Positions 43,200-53,715 of a stretch of DNA of 64,000 bases are shown here, piece by piece. The notes under the pieces were generated by a model. The model was not told the DNA's origin and did no database searches. It saw only the letters and a list, made by a program, of their open reading frames with translations. The DNA is taken from NCBI GenBank assembly GCA_963970005.1, contig CAXAMN010026473.1:261320-325319 (forward strand). Reading direction: 5' to 3'. The stretch's first letter is position 1. Every line of letters starts with the position of its first letter. The stretch is from Durusdinium trenchii (Eukaryota; Sar; Dinophyceae; Suessiales; Symbiodiniaceae). A program made the position numbers and the translations under genes.

Positions 43200-44823
43200 A
43201 CGAAGCGGAACAGATGTTAAAGAAAGAGTCTTGAACAGTCTGGGTCCGGTCCTGTACCTCATTGAGTGTGGTTTTTTTGCATCGATACAACTCCAGTAGT
43301 CTTTGACCGACCGAGGGACTATTTCTTCGCTTTGAATGGATTCATGATCAACGACAAGCGATTGTAGGCATCCGTTTCCCGTTCTGTGTGCTACACAGTT
43401 TGACTTAGCTTATTGGTGCGAATAGTAGGCCAAAAAAATACGGAAGAAAAAAAACTGATTGAGTACCAACATTCTGTGGTTTCTTTCTGCTTTCTGCCTG
43501 TGCTCATGATCCGATCCGATTCCGATCTTCCAGATTGTCAGTCGGGTCGACCGCAAGGGTCCCGGGATATGACAGTCGGGCCGCCGAAGGAAGCAGTTGG
43601 AGGCGCCGGATCATGGGCGGCCGGAGAACATATTCACGGGGCTGTAAGTTAGTGGAGAGATGAAGTGAATATTGTCGGCTGGAGAAGTGAATCGTGTTTT
43701 TTGTTAGTGGATGTTAGTGGACACAATTCGTGGGCTGGAGAATATGTTCACACATCTGTGTTTTCACACTATACAGACTTCATCGTGTGAGGAGATGAAT
43801 TGAAGAAGTAGCGTCAAGCAACTACGATAGTACTGCTACAAGATGTCTACAACCCAACGCCTGGAATGAAAGACAACTTGTCCAAGCCCTACTTAGAGGT
43901 CAAACACCAAGAAAGTTGCGAAAACCAACTCCTTTGTCTTCTAATTGTTGAAAGCTAACTGGAGCTCTTAACAACATGGTTAAGCACTGACATGCATGAC
44001 TCATGACAGATTAACAGATTAACTATGCCGTTTTCTTTCACCCCTCTACTTACAAACCTCATCAAAAGGTCCCTTCGTTTCCGTGGCACTGGACGACCAG
44101 ATGTACCACCACATGGGTGAACGACATCCACCCGGCCCGGGTACCGTTCCGCGGCCACCGCGCGCGGGTTCCGCGGACGCCCGCCGCTCCGCGAGGAAAG
44201 GGAATTCCCAGCGGCCCTCGCCGCCCCTGGAGGACGCGAGGACCGCGGCGGGCTGGGTGGCATGGCAGGTGTGGGCGTGTTTTTTTAGTGGTTTGGGGGC
44301 GGTTCATGGCTATTTCTCCTCCAAATTCACCATGTGTTTGATGCCGGAGCCCCCCCAAATGAGCATTCATCCTTCCACTTATTAAAGTCAAACGGAGGAA
44401 ATGTATGTCAGGAAAGGGTAAATCAAATCATCTGGGCTATACAGGCATAGGTTGGGTCTATCATGGTCTATCCTGTAACAGTGGATGATGATGGTTAGGT
44501 TGCAGGCCTTGTTGACAAATATTCAAAAAAAGTGAAGAATCACCCCTTGGAAGACCATGAAATCCTCTACAAACAGGGGGATTGTCCACGTAACCACCAT
44601 GTTAGTTGCAGGGGGTTGTCCACATGACTCATCGTTGACTGACGACTGACGGCTAGCTCCTCGGGTTTCAGTTCGCACAGACCCCACCAACCCAAGGCAT
44701 CGGACCGTCCGAGACTTCCGGCGACGTCTGGCGGACCGGCGCCGTGGGTCTCATGGTCTCATGGGTCTCCGCACGGGTTTTTGCCTGAGTCTTCCTATAG
44801 ATGACCTTAGCAGTCTTAGTCTT
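43200..44823. other. No firm gene; one dispersed repeat
   Basis: 44487-44511 repeats the 25-mer at 5942-5966. The GC-rich stretch 44100-44270 is open on both strands. CCTCTACAAACAGGGGGATT near 44570 resembles a phrase at 37330. Confidence 0.3.
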
Positions 44824-44962
44824 CTATCCATTCTGTAGGATTTGCCATTCTGCCCACTCTGCGCAGTTGATGTCTGCCTTAGCAACATCCCCTCTCTGCA
44901 GGTGGAGATGAGTCTCCACCATCTCTGCTGTCTCATCTGCAGATCTGAGGAATGCACGACTC
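44824..44962 (-). CDS. Weak candidate terminal exon
   Basis: Reads SRAFLRSADETAEMVETHLH then LQRGDVAKADINCAEWAEWQ and stops. Good composition but no firm acceptor. Upstream in frame is a GC dinucleotide run (45014-45031) and a dispersed motif at 45149-45179 that recurs at 56795-56823, so the longer 120-codon frame is probably not one exon. Confidence 0.3.
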
Positions 44963-45013
44963 CTCGTCTGGAATGTACTTGCAAAGCCGTGCTGCCGCCT
45001 GCGTGGTCGCTGG

Positions 45014-45031
45014 GCCGCGCGCGCGCGCGCG
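45014..45031. repeat. GC dinucleotide run
   Basis: Alternating GCGCGC tract that could adopt Z-form DNA. Confidence 0.8.
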
Positions 45032-45829
45032 AGTGACTTTGGCGCGACGAAGTGCCGTGATGAGCGGGGCCTTTTCCACCGACGCAGCCGCCGCGGAATC
45101 AGCAGAAGATGAGCGGGGCGTGTATTGAAATAGGGAAACCTCTCAAAGAACACCCTGGAAGAAGGAATATAGACCAGTCCACCCATTGTTTGGGTGTCTC
45201 CCTATCAAAGAAACACAGCCAGCTGGTGAGGCCACTGAAGTCTGGGTGAAGAGCCCTCAAAGAGGCCGAATTGAAAAAGAATGCTCCCTTGGGCAAACCA
45301 TATCTTGTATCGATTGAACTGCTTTGTCCCCTCTACTCCCGTCCCCCGCCCTGCACATCACCAACCACATACAAAAAAAAGAGCTATGGCCCCGCAGTGC
45401 CGCTCAATACACACAGAAAAAGATGAGTAAGGTCCAAACCAAGGTATTTGCACACGTTCGATGGGTCAAAAACGCTCGCAGTGTTCCATTGGGTAGCTCT
45501 TCAAGAAGTACCCTTGACAGGTGTCCTTTTCAAGCCTACCACTGAAGGCCTGTCACCCCTCCAGCGCGCGGTTCTCTCATCCCCCAAAAAATCCAAGCTC
45601 AATGGGTATGTATGTTGCTCGAACCTCTGATCATATATAGGTATAAAGCCCAAAGGGCCAGAAACTTTGGGGCACCTTTGAAGGTGGCGGGTATCGAAAA
45701 ACAAAACAAAAAACTTGCTGATCACTGATCGCCATCAAACCAAGCTAGGCTGAAGCACTTGAAGCACCAGAAAAAGAACCACCGAGCTGAACCACCCTAC
45801 CCGCCGCCCCCCCCCTCCTCACCACTCCC

Positions 45830-45945
45830 AACACCCATCCCCGAGTCCAGCATCGATTCCGACCCGAGCCTTCTCCTCCGGACTGATCTCCGGCTCCTGA
45901 GGCGCCCAGCAGGACGGGGCGTTGAAGAAACCGCGCCTGTGGCTC
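45830..45945 (-). CDS. Weak candidate exon
   Basis: Reads GFFNAPSCWAPQEPEISPEE then KARVGIDAGLG after a GAGCCACAG acceptor. Another frame is also open through GC-rich sequence. Confidence 0.25.
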
Positions 45946-47625
45946 ACCACCACCACCTGAAGCCCATGACGGGATCGAGGGTCCAATCCCAAACACTCCA
46001 TGTGTGGAAAAGAATGCCTACTTCATGGACCCTCAAAACCACCTGGCAAAGAATGTACGGCAAATATGGCATAAGTACCTGGCAGTGTACAGTGTATGGG
46101 TAAGTTCTCATGAGTGCCATGGTAAGAATGTTTGAAGAAGTAGGGGCTTTTGTCAGCCATGTCCAAGTTCAGGGCGTCCAAGTTAGTGGTGCCAGTGCCA
46201 TCGAAGTACTTCTGGTCCCCACTGCTGCGATGTGCTGCGCCGGGTGCTGCGTATTGATTGGCCCTAACAAAGGGCTCGGGTGCTGCTCGTGGAAGTCAAC
46301 CATTTGAAGATGAAGCAGGCGTTGCAATCCGATTGTTCTGTGGTGTCTGCGGGGTTGAACAGGTAGAGTGATGTGGAGTGGTAGAGGAAGTCGTCATCTT
46401 CCGCCTACAAAGTGCTGCGTGAGGACCAGTCCAGCTGAGATGATTGTCTGGGCCGCCCCAATTACTAATCACTAATAGTCACTATATAATCACTGATCAC
46501 CAATAACACCACTAAATACCTAGAACCTGAGTCCTGAGTGACCTCTATTGTTGACGATCAACCACCCAAACTATCCCAAACTATGGTATGTTCATATCAA
46601 AACAACTGTCATGTCTGAGTTCTAGGCAACCATTTCCAATTGCAATCGTCCATAGTCCATCCATTTGGGGCTGAAAAAAGAAGTACCACAAGTATGCCGT
46701 ATGCGCATCTCTCTCGCTCCAAACAGAGAGAAGCGCTATCGTCCAGTCCTCTGGTGCATCCCCCGGCTTCTTCTTCTTGTCATCTTTCTGGCCGTTGGTG
46801 TTGCGTGACGAAGAACGCCGAGGGAAGGAACGCCGTGCGTGCGAACAGCCGTCTGCGACCGGTGCACCTAGTGGTGTTGGGAAGGGGCAAACGGCTGGAC
46901 ATCTTGGCGAAGTGGTCCAAACGGGGAGACCGTCAAGGGTGTTTTCCCGAACATGAACGGAATAGAATAGACTAAGTGACTACTAGAAATGGTCAACCTA
47001 CCAGGGAGAAACGGTTTCGAGGAATTTCCCTTTGGTGGTCACCCAAAATCGTCGAAGTGCACTGCGGTTTTTCGATGCACTGCTGAACCCTTGGGGGTGG
47101 GGCAAGGTCGGATCTCCGCAAGGTCACTGAGGTGCCGACAGAAAAGTCGAACACATGTCCGAAAACGAAACGAGGATGCTTTCATGGTGGAAGTCTGGAT
47201 TAGTCTGAGAATCGCCGGGATTTGGGCCTACCAAGGAAGAGCGGCCCGGGGGGCAACCAGACTCCTATCAAGACTCGACTTGAGGTTGTTATACCAGGTG
47301 ATCTTCCTAAGCCTTATAGGAACCAACAAATAGGCAGTGGCAGTAGTCGTGCACTCTTTCCTACCACACAACAAGCACTACAAAAATTGAACCATCATTA
47401 AACCATAGGTGCGAATCCCCTGAGCGCAAAAGCTTTGTGTAACGAACATTCTCCATGAGACTTTTCTTGGAAAACCTTTGAGGTTACCATACTTTCTGGC
47501 CTTTTCCCAAAAAGAACAGCACCGCGGATGAAGCCAAAAACCACCGAACCGACATCCAACAAATACAATTGCTGGTCACCTTCCAAAACCAACCTCACAA
47601 AACGAGCGACCAGCTGTGGGACTAC
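45946..47625. other. No firm gene
   Basis: A plus-strand frame at 46110-46307 is open but unsupported. AATGCCTACTTCAT at 46012 recurs near 12450. Confidence 0.3.
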
Positions 47626-47780
47626 CTGAATAAACCTCCGCTCCTCCACCCCGCGTTGGGTGGAACCGACACGGAACAAACGCGTCGCCTTTTTCTTGGG
47701 ATCCGGAACTTCTTCCGGCTCCTGCGACGACGCCATTCGCTTGCGCGGACGTCGCGTCGGTGCCTTTTCCGAACGACCAG
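47626..47780 (-). CDS. Candidate exon, basic then acidic protein
   Basis: Reads APTRRPRKRMASSQEPEEVP then KKKATRLFRVGSTQRG and ends VEERRFIQ at a TTTATTCAG|GTAGTC donor in phase 0. PTRRPRKR resembles a nuclear localisation signal. The ATG in RKRM could instead be a start. Product unknown. Confidence 0.5.
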
Positions 47781-47799
47781 GCGTTCGAAACGTGCAGGA

Positions 47800-49135
47800 C
47801 AGGGCCCTTTCATGGCCGGCTGCAAGAGTCCAACTGGTTCACAAAAAAGGTCACTCAAAAGGGACCAAATCCGTCCGTTAACCGGTGTTTTGTTCGTTGA
47901 TCAAACTGATCAACTGGTGTTTTGTTCTTTATCCGCGTCATCCGTTGACCCTCGAGGATTCCGATGGAGCGAACAGCCCTGGAGCCACACAGTGAGAAGA
48001 CCCACCCTGCTTCGTACTTCCACCTCCAGGGTGGGACTCAACACACGGGGCATCAAGTCAGTTGGGTGAAAACAGCCTGTCTATCTTCTCATGTGAAAAC
48101 AGCCCGTGAAGGGCAGGAGACTATGCCGATCGCGGGAGCTTGCCTTGTGTTTCCTCGTCTTTGGGAGTTGTTCTTTCCTCTTTGCTCGAACGAACAGCTC
48201 CGTAAAAACAGCCCTTTCCCAGGTCAAACCTGGTGATTGCTGAGATTTCACCTCAGACGTCCTGGTCCTGCCTCCGGTTCGGGTCCAGGGGGGCTCTCTG
48301 CCGTCGGTGGTTGGTGTCCGGTCTTTCCGTCGCGTCAAGTGCCTCGTTCCTTCGCGTCAACCCGATGCCATGCGAGACGTGCATCGATGGCGGCGTCTCA
48401 CGCGGCGTGTCGAACACGACACGGTGATGTGAGAAGAACACGGATGTAGGCGCCATGGCTTGGTCCAAATGCCATGGCTTCGATTTGGGTCCTTGGATCC
48501 CTAAAATTTTTGGGATTATAAGGGTGACCCGCCAGTTCGCCATGGCTGACAGCATGGGTATTTGGATCCCAACCTCTGTAGTGCCGTCCCAACCGCTTGA
48601 ACTGGCCGGGTGAAACCCAGAGTCCGACCGAATCACCTCGAAGCGGGAAGCGGTCGGGTTTGACGTTCTAAACCGGATGGCCGGCCGGTGTTGTGCTTGA
48701 TTCTTTGGCTCCATGCACAAATCTAGATCCCTTTAGGTTGGCCTCACGAGGATGCTTTTTTGGAGCTTTCGACTCGGGGCCCTGCCAAACCGGCTCTCTC
48801 AGGGCCCGGACCACCCATTTCTACAAAATACCTATACACCGCCGCCCCAAAAAATGACCGTCGCAAGAACGCGCACCGAAAAACAAAACACCGGAAAAAA
48901 AACCACCGGAAAACCGGCGTGGCGCACGACCGCGGCGTGGTTCGCTCGCGTGGTCGTGCGGCGGTTCGCTCCGGAGGGGCGAAGATATCCACCTTCGGCG
49001 GGGCCTCGTGCTCCTGGGATCGGTCGGTGGAGGTGGATGAGGGAGCAGGGAGTGGCCCGACGGGTGCGAGACGTACGCAAGAGAAAGGTGATGAACGGAA
49101 CCGGAACACAAAAGATGTTGCGATACGATGAACTA
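47800..49135. other. No firm gene
   Basis: GC-rich stretches near 48250-48420 and 48900-49080 keep several frames open. No clear exon. Confidence 0.3.
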
Positions 49136-49223
49136 TACCAGCACCCGACTCTACAGGTCTCCGAAATGGTGGCTTTTGGAGACTTAAAAGTCGCGGGTGG
49201 TGACCTGTTGGAGGGTGCTGGTA
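49136..49223 (+). mobile_element. TA-ended hairpin element, family T5
   Basis: TACCAGCACCC (49136-49146) pairs with GGGTGCTGGTA (49213-49223). The inner sequence GACTCTACAGGTCTCC...GGTGACCTGTTGG is shared with 28565, whose outer arms are GGACCC/GGGTCC. Confidence 0.7.
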
Positions 49224-49282
49224 GTGATGATATATGATGCCCTGGAGCCCTCTATAGTCATACGATTGGGTTTGAAGGCGTC

Positions 49283-49654
49283 TCATTCGAATGAATTGAA
49301 GAAATGGAAGGAACAGGTGAAGCGAGGTGATCTGTTTTGCCAACTGTCACCGTAGTCTACAGGCTCTGATTCCTCTGAGACTTGTGGTCTTAAAAAACTA
49401 GTTTTCATTCTCACGTCTGTGATGCTTTGTAACTCCACAAAATGTTGAACCATGTTGAACCCAATAACTCTCAAAGCTTCCGATCCTGACCCGTTTTGAA
49501 CTGCAGATCTCAGCATGATCTCAGATTGCCGCAAAGAACAATTGACAAACCCAAACTCAACAGTTTCGGGTTTTGTCCACGAGTGCCCTGGCTCTCCTCC
49601 GGCAAACCCAGACATAACGCGGAGTAGTAGAAGTCCGAAAGCAGCTGACAACAT
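49283..49654 (-). CDS. Candidate coding stretch with hydrophobic N-terminus
   Basis: From the ATG at 49654: MLSAAFGLLLLRVMSGFAGG, then FVNCSLRQSEIMLRSAVQNG, to a stop at 49283 (123 codons). The start looks like a signal peptide. Alternatively the first codons follow a TGTTGTCAG acceptor and this is an internal exon of the gene to which 49785-49885 belongs. No family recognised. Confidence 0.4.
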   Translation of the reverse strand: MLSAAFGLLLLRVMSGFAGGEPGHSWTKPETVEFGFVNCSLRQSEIMLRSAVQNGSGSEALRVIGFNMVQHFVELQSITDVRMKTSFLRPQVSEESEPVDYGDSWQNRSPRFTCSFHFFNSFE

Positions 49655-49784
49655 GCATGGTATCTCCTTAGTGTTTCGGTCAGGGGCAATGAGGGAAGGA
49701 GTGCAGGTGTTTGGCAACCCTGGTGAGGAAAAATACTGCTTGAGAAAATCCAAAGGCCCATAGGCAACTGGTCACATTAACTAA

Positions 49785-49885
49785 TTGGTTCATATTCCAA
49801 AAAACTCCAGGATGGTTGGGCATCCAATGTTTTGAAGGATCTGCGGGCTCTTCTGCCCAGCCTAAGTCTTCTCCAGCTGTGTTTC
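49785..49885 (-). CDS. Candidate exon, unknown protein
   Basis: Follows AAGTGGCAG|GA and reads NTAGEDLGWAEEPADPSKHW then MPNHPGVFWNMNQL. Proline and tryptophan rich, acidic. The donor is unclear (near TTAGTTAATG). Confidence 0.4.
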
Positions 49886-50061
49886 CTGCCACTTCTCAAC
49901 TCGACCGCTTTCTTCTTCGCCCAGTCAGACTGTCTCCTTCGACCAGACAGTCTGGTCGCGACCCTGGTCGAACCATGGGACTCGAACACGTGACCGTCAT
50001 GACGACCCCGTTACCGTCGCATCTGAACAAACATGAACAAACCACCCATATGGCTCGGTTC

Positions 50062-50200
50062 TTACATGGGTGGAAATACATGGCTGGGTTCGGGTTCTCG
50101 GTTCAAAGGTTTCAGGAGTGTACTTGCTGGTGGTCCATGATTTTCCTGAGCTCTCGACTTCACCTCCAACTGCACTGCATGCTGCACCTGCATGCGGCAG
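50062..50200 (-). CDS. Weak candidate exon
   Basis: Reads MQVQHAVQLEVKSRAQENHG then PPASTLLKPLNREPEPSHV to a stop at 50062. Plausible composition, no firm splice sites. Confidence 0.25.
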
Positions 50201-50418
50201 CTGTGGAGTCTAGTTCTGGTTTCATGGTTTGGAGCATTTAAAGGATGGCGACCTTTCATGCAGTGTAAAATATATTACATCTACACCCACTCACCATACT
50301 CTAGAAATTGGACCAATCGCCTTCGTGTTTGGGTCATGAGTCATGGTCTATTACTGTTCCAGAGTCGGAGTCCAGAGTTGGAGAGCTGGAATTGGTTGAT
50401 AGAATGGTCCAAGACATT

Positions 50419-50544
50419 CCTGGAACCCCAGTCCCAACCAGAAACACATGGTTGTTCCAATATGGAAATTGAAATCCTTTACATAGGAAATGGTTGGGAC
50501 TGGGGAAACATCCATTTCTTTCTGGTTGGGACTGGGGTTCCAGG
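50419..50544 (+). mobile_element. Perfect 26-bp hairpin element, family T7
   Basis: CCTGGAACCCCAGTCCCAAC plus CAGAAA (50419-50444) pairs perfectly with 50519-50544. A third partial arm, TGGTTGGGACTGGGGAAAC, lies in the loop at 50491. The diverged relative is at 8088. Confidence 0.75.
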
Positions 50545-51378
50545 TCGTCCAGATCTCGCGGGCCGCTGCCCCAGATGTCCAACCCCTCCGAGTCCGTCCG
50601 GGTGGTCCGGAGCCTGTGAAGTCTCGTCCGGGTGGTCGGGCGTTCGGATCCAAGGTAGAAAGAGCCTGTGAAGCTTCAGTCTATCGAGCCGAGCCTGTGA
50701 AATCTGTGAAACCCTGACGCAAAACATTCACCTGTAGAAGATGTCGCCAGCGGATACCAACAGGTTGTATGCATCCACCTAGCACCCAGTGTTCACTGGG
50801 TGAACATATCCATCTAACCACCCAAACTGGGCTCACGCGACCTGGCGCACCGCTTTTTCGGAAGCGCTCGGTCTGTCGGTCCAGGTGTCGGCTTCCAGGG
50901 CTCGCTTGCGGGTCTCCGCCTGAAGGCGTGCATGCGCGGTGGGCGTTCGGAGTGGTTCGGAGTTCAGCGACTCGAACGGTGATTGATGTCCACGCGGTGT
51001 TGTTCTCAGCATGTCACTTTTTAGTGACTACCCCCAAGAAAAAAGAAAAACACTGGAGGGTGTGAATTGAATTTGGAGCGGAGCCGCATACCAGTTCTAG
51101 GGGCAGGACAAACTTCGGGGCATGAACGCCCGACAAGAAGGGTCAACCTCTCACCATCTCTCACCTTGTGTGTTCAATGAACAGTAAAGAATCAACAGAA
51201 TAACAGCAAACTTTGGTTTGCGCATGATTCTGTTCTTCTCGTGGATCCCACACGAAGGCGCCCTCAGAGAACCACCACAATTCCAAAAAACTGCCGACAA
51301 CGTGGGGAGGTGCAGCAAGGAGGAGCTTTGTGGTGTTTCAACGAAAAAAATTCCAGAACTTCAACCCTGACACCCTTG
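50545..51378. other. No firm gene
   Basis: Nothing I can support apart from short open frames. Confidence 0.3.
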
Positions 51379-51487
51379 CCCTAGGGATCCAGTCGTACCT
51401 TCTCAGCAGGTGATTGGAGACACTGTTATGTAGGTTTGGAGGGTCCAGTCGTACCTTCTGAGGTTCGGTACGACTGGATCCCTAGGG
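51379..51487 (+). mobile_element. Perfect 21-bp hairpin with duplicated left arm
   Basis: CCCTAGGGATCCAGTCGTAC plus C (51379-51399) pairs perfectly with 51467-51487. A second left arm, CCAGTCGTACC at 51444-51454, can also pair with GGTACGACTGG. The loop holds the 30-bp dispersed repeat also found at 3286. Confidence 0.75.
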
Positions 51488-51624
51488 TTGGGACACCCTT
51501 GGGTCTGGGTCATCCTCTCCCATCAGTGTACTGGGACCGTGCGGGATCCGTGTGCTGTCCTTCTTCCTTCTCTCAATCTCCTTGTCCCTGAGCTTCTGCT
51601 TCTTCGCTTCCTGCCCAGTCCCGA

Positions 51625-52155
51625 TCACATCAACAGCTGCTTCAACAAAGCCATTCGTACCACTTCATGTGTGTACCAGCTCCTGCTTTGCCCTGGTGAA
51701 CACTGAAAGTGGGTCCCTCTGGATGTGGGAGGTTCATCTTCCATGTTCCCACGATATCCTTCCAACGCATCCTCCGCATCCTCGCTGCATCCCCTATAAT
51801 TAAGTGTGAGCGGCCCACGACTCGCCCATCGACTCGCCAGCGAAAACGCTCGCCCCACCCCACCAGCAACGCGTGCGAAGCAACCCACCAGTGCCGTCGA
51901 CGGCGAGGTCCTTCCGATTGGTGGCAACCGGGGGGGGGAAGCCCGGTGCTCTTCGTCTTCGTTTCCGTCTTCCTTTGCATTTTCGCCTGCTTCAGCTGCC
52001 ATTCGTGCTGCGCCATCGACCAATCGTGACAGCTCTCGGGCACGGTGAGGCCATGCTGCCAGAACTCTTTCCCTCGGAAGCGAGGACGGCCCTGGGTGTT
52101 TGCGAAACCTGGGTGTTTGCATGGGCCACATGGGCCAGAGGGAGTGAGACAAAAA
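51625..52155 (-). CDS. Exon 2 of a spliced gene, longest convincing exon
   Basis: The acceptor is ATCTCCCTCCAG|TTTTTG in phase 0. It reads RVLAAWPHRARELSRLVDGA, then ARMAAEAGENAKEDGNEDEE, a Pro-rich turn, ALVGCFARVAGGVGRAFSLA and SEDAEDALEGYRGNMEDEPP. Charged helix followed by a glycine/alanine stretch. The frame ends at a stop near 51625, though the last 25 codons are weaker and a donor may precede them. The 52-bp intron to 52208 is in phase. Function unknown. Confidence 0.6.
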   Translation of the reverse strand, partial: FLSHSLWPMWPMQTPRFRKHPGPSSLPRERVLAAWPHRARELSRLVDGAARMAAEAGENAKEDGNEDEEHRASPPRLPPIGRTSPSTALVGCFARVAGGVGRAFSLASRWASRGPLTLNYRGCSEDAEDALEGYRGNMEDEPPTSRGTHFQCSPGQSRSWYTHEVVRMALLKQLLM

Positions 52156-52207
52156 CTGGAGGGAGATCAAGGTGAGCAGCAGCGAAAACCTTGAGCAGCC
52201 CACTTAC

Positions 52208-52280
52208 GAACTGGAGTTGTAGCCCATCTTGTAACGAATTGTGGGTTCCTTCCTCTCTCTTCCGGCACCCGGCACCCAAG
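52208..52280 (-). CDS. Exon 1 seen of the same gene
   Basis: Reads REEGTHNSLQDGLQLQF up to a CAGTTC|GTAAGT donor, the strongest donor match in the window. Phase 0. The 5' limit is not determined; tandem GGTGCCGG sits just upstream. Confidence 0.5.
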
Positions 52281-52387
52281 GCTGCTCCCTAGCTCCCAGC
52301 TAGTCCTGCTGAGAGGCCGCTGCCATACATCTCAGCCATGGTGACGAACCAGTCCTCTTGGACCTCCCCGAATGATTCGGAAACGAG

Positions 52388-52600
52388 AAGCTACTAGTAG
52401 CTAAGTGCATCGCTACTAGTAACAAATGCCTTACTACTAGTAACAAGAAGCTACTAGGAACAAGTGCATCGCTACTAGTAACAAGTGCCTTACTAGTAGT
52501 AACAATTTTCTAATTTAGTTTAATTATATTAGCTTCTTGTTACTACTAGTAAGGCACTTGTTACTAGTAGCGATGCACTTGTTCCTAGTAGCTTCTTGTT
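52388..52600. repeat. TACTAGTA module cluster with 64-bp perfect hairpin
   Basis: 52442-52505 and 52537-52600 are perfect reverse complements, 64 bp, with a 31-nt AT-rich loop. The stem is built from modules such as GCTTCTTGTTACTAGTA, GCGATGCACTTGTTACTAG and AGGCACTTGTTACTAGTA joined at ACTAGT. A further copy of the modules precedes the left arm. Confidence 0.85.
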
Positions 52601-52740
52601 TCTTGTTCGAGACGTCTTTGGACAAACGGCTTCGCGGGGTCGCGCAGGTTCCTTTGTGGACAAGCTGGTCTTCCATCAAAACGAGATGGTTCCCCGCATC
52701 TCTGTGTGGGGCTTTTGTTTTTCCTGCGGCACCCCGGCTT

Positions 52741-52855
52741 CCTTTCCTTCCTTCCTTCCTTCCTTCCTCCCTCCCTCCCTGCCTCCCTCCCTTCCTCCTT
52801 CCTCCTCCTCCACCTCCTCCTCGTCCTCCTCCTCCTCCTTCCAACTCCTCCCTCC
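52741..52855. repeat. Polypyrimidine tract (CCTT, CCTC, CTCCTC)
   Basis: An unbroken C/T stretch on the plus strand, likely able to form triplex DNA. Confidence 0.8.
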
Positions 52856-52986
52856 TCAACTCACACATCTCAACTCACATCGTCTTCAACTCAACTCGCT
52901 CAACTCAACTCGCTCAACTGAACTTAAAAAACTCAACTCACACAATGCAACCGCGCCAGTCTTCGTGGCTCTTAGAGGCTGCTCAT

Positions 52987-53128
52987 GGCGGTGATGGTGG
53001 TGATGGTGGTGGTGGTGGTGATGGTGGTGGTGATGGTGGTGGTGGTGATGGAGGCGGTGGTGATAGTCTTGATGATGGTATCACAGATGGTGGTGGCGGT
53101 GGTGGTGGTGACGGTGGTGGTGATGGTT
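52987..53128. repeat. GGTGGTGAT microsatellite
   Basis: Imperfect GGT and GAT units. Translation gives Gly/Asp runs; not a gene. Confidence 0.85.
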
Positions 53129-53319
53129 CGCAATTTCTAAGCAAGTCGAGAGAGATGTCTGGAATCTAGAGATCTAGGGCTGGAGGTCAAAGGCACACAC
53201 ATGAGAGCACACACAGCACATTTGGTCCACAAAGTACTGTGCCTGCCCCGAAATGGAAGCCCCGAAACGATCGCATCCATTTTGGGACCATTATGTTTCA
53301 CTTCATTCTGAAGCTTATC

Positions 53320-53540
53320 AGCAGTAGTTGGCCCAAGTTCTCCATTCAAACTTTGCTGTCCGGAAAAAAAATGGAGCAGTAGTTGGCCCAAGTGTTCTAT
53401 TCAACCTTCAAGCCTTTGCTGCCTGAAGATAAGAAGCAATAGCTTGCCCAAGTGTTCTATCCAACCTGTGCTATCCGACAAAAACAGTGGGGCAGTGGAT
53501 TGCCCAAGTGGTCGATCCAACCTTTGCTGCTTGATGACCT
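53320..53540. repeat. Tandem repeat of 55-59 bp, four copies
   Basis: The unit starts AGCAGTAGTTGGCCCAAGTG and contains CCAACCTTTGCTG, with starts near 53320, 53375, 53434 and 53491. Confidence 0.75.
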
Positions 53541-53584
53541 TACCTCTTTTCAAAAAAAAAAACGCGGAAATGCGCGCACCTTAC

Positions 53585-53715
53585 CTTTGGTCGATGTTTC
53601 TTCGTTCTTGAACTCCTTTCCGCCTCGTTCTTCGATTTGTCCGCCCCGCCCCCTTCCCGCTCGACGAGCAGGACTGCACTGGACGTGGTGCGCGTGAACC
53701 CAACCCGCGAAACTT
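53585..53715 (-). CDS. Exon, Ser/Lys-rich unknown protein
   Basis: The acceptor is GGCGCGCAG|AAG and the donor GACCAAAG|GTAAGG, phase 1 to phase 0. It reads VSRVGFTRTTSSAVLLVERE, then DKSKNEAERSSRTKKHRPK. Basic, probably disordered. Confidence 0.5.

Noticed and set aside
43413-43652. Plus-strand frame near a poly-A tract
   Set aside because: No coding composition after the first dozen codons and no splice support.
52537-53169. A 210-codon plus-strand frame with Pro/Ser and Gly/Asp runs
   Set aside because: It crosses the hairpin arm, the polypyrimidine tract and the GGTGAT microsatellite; no splice or start support.
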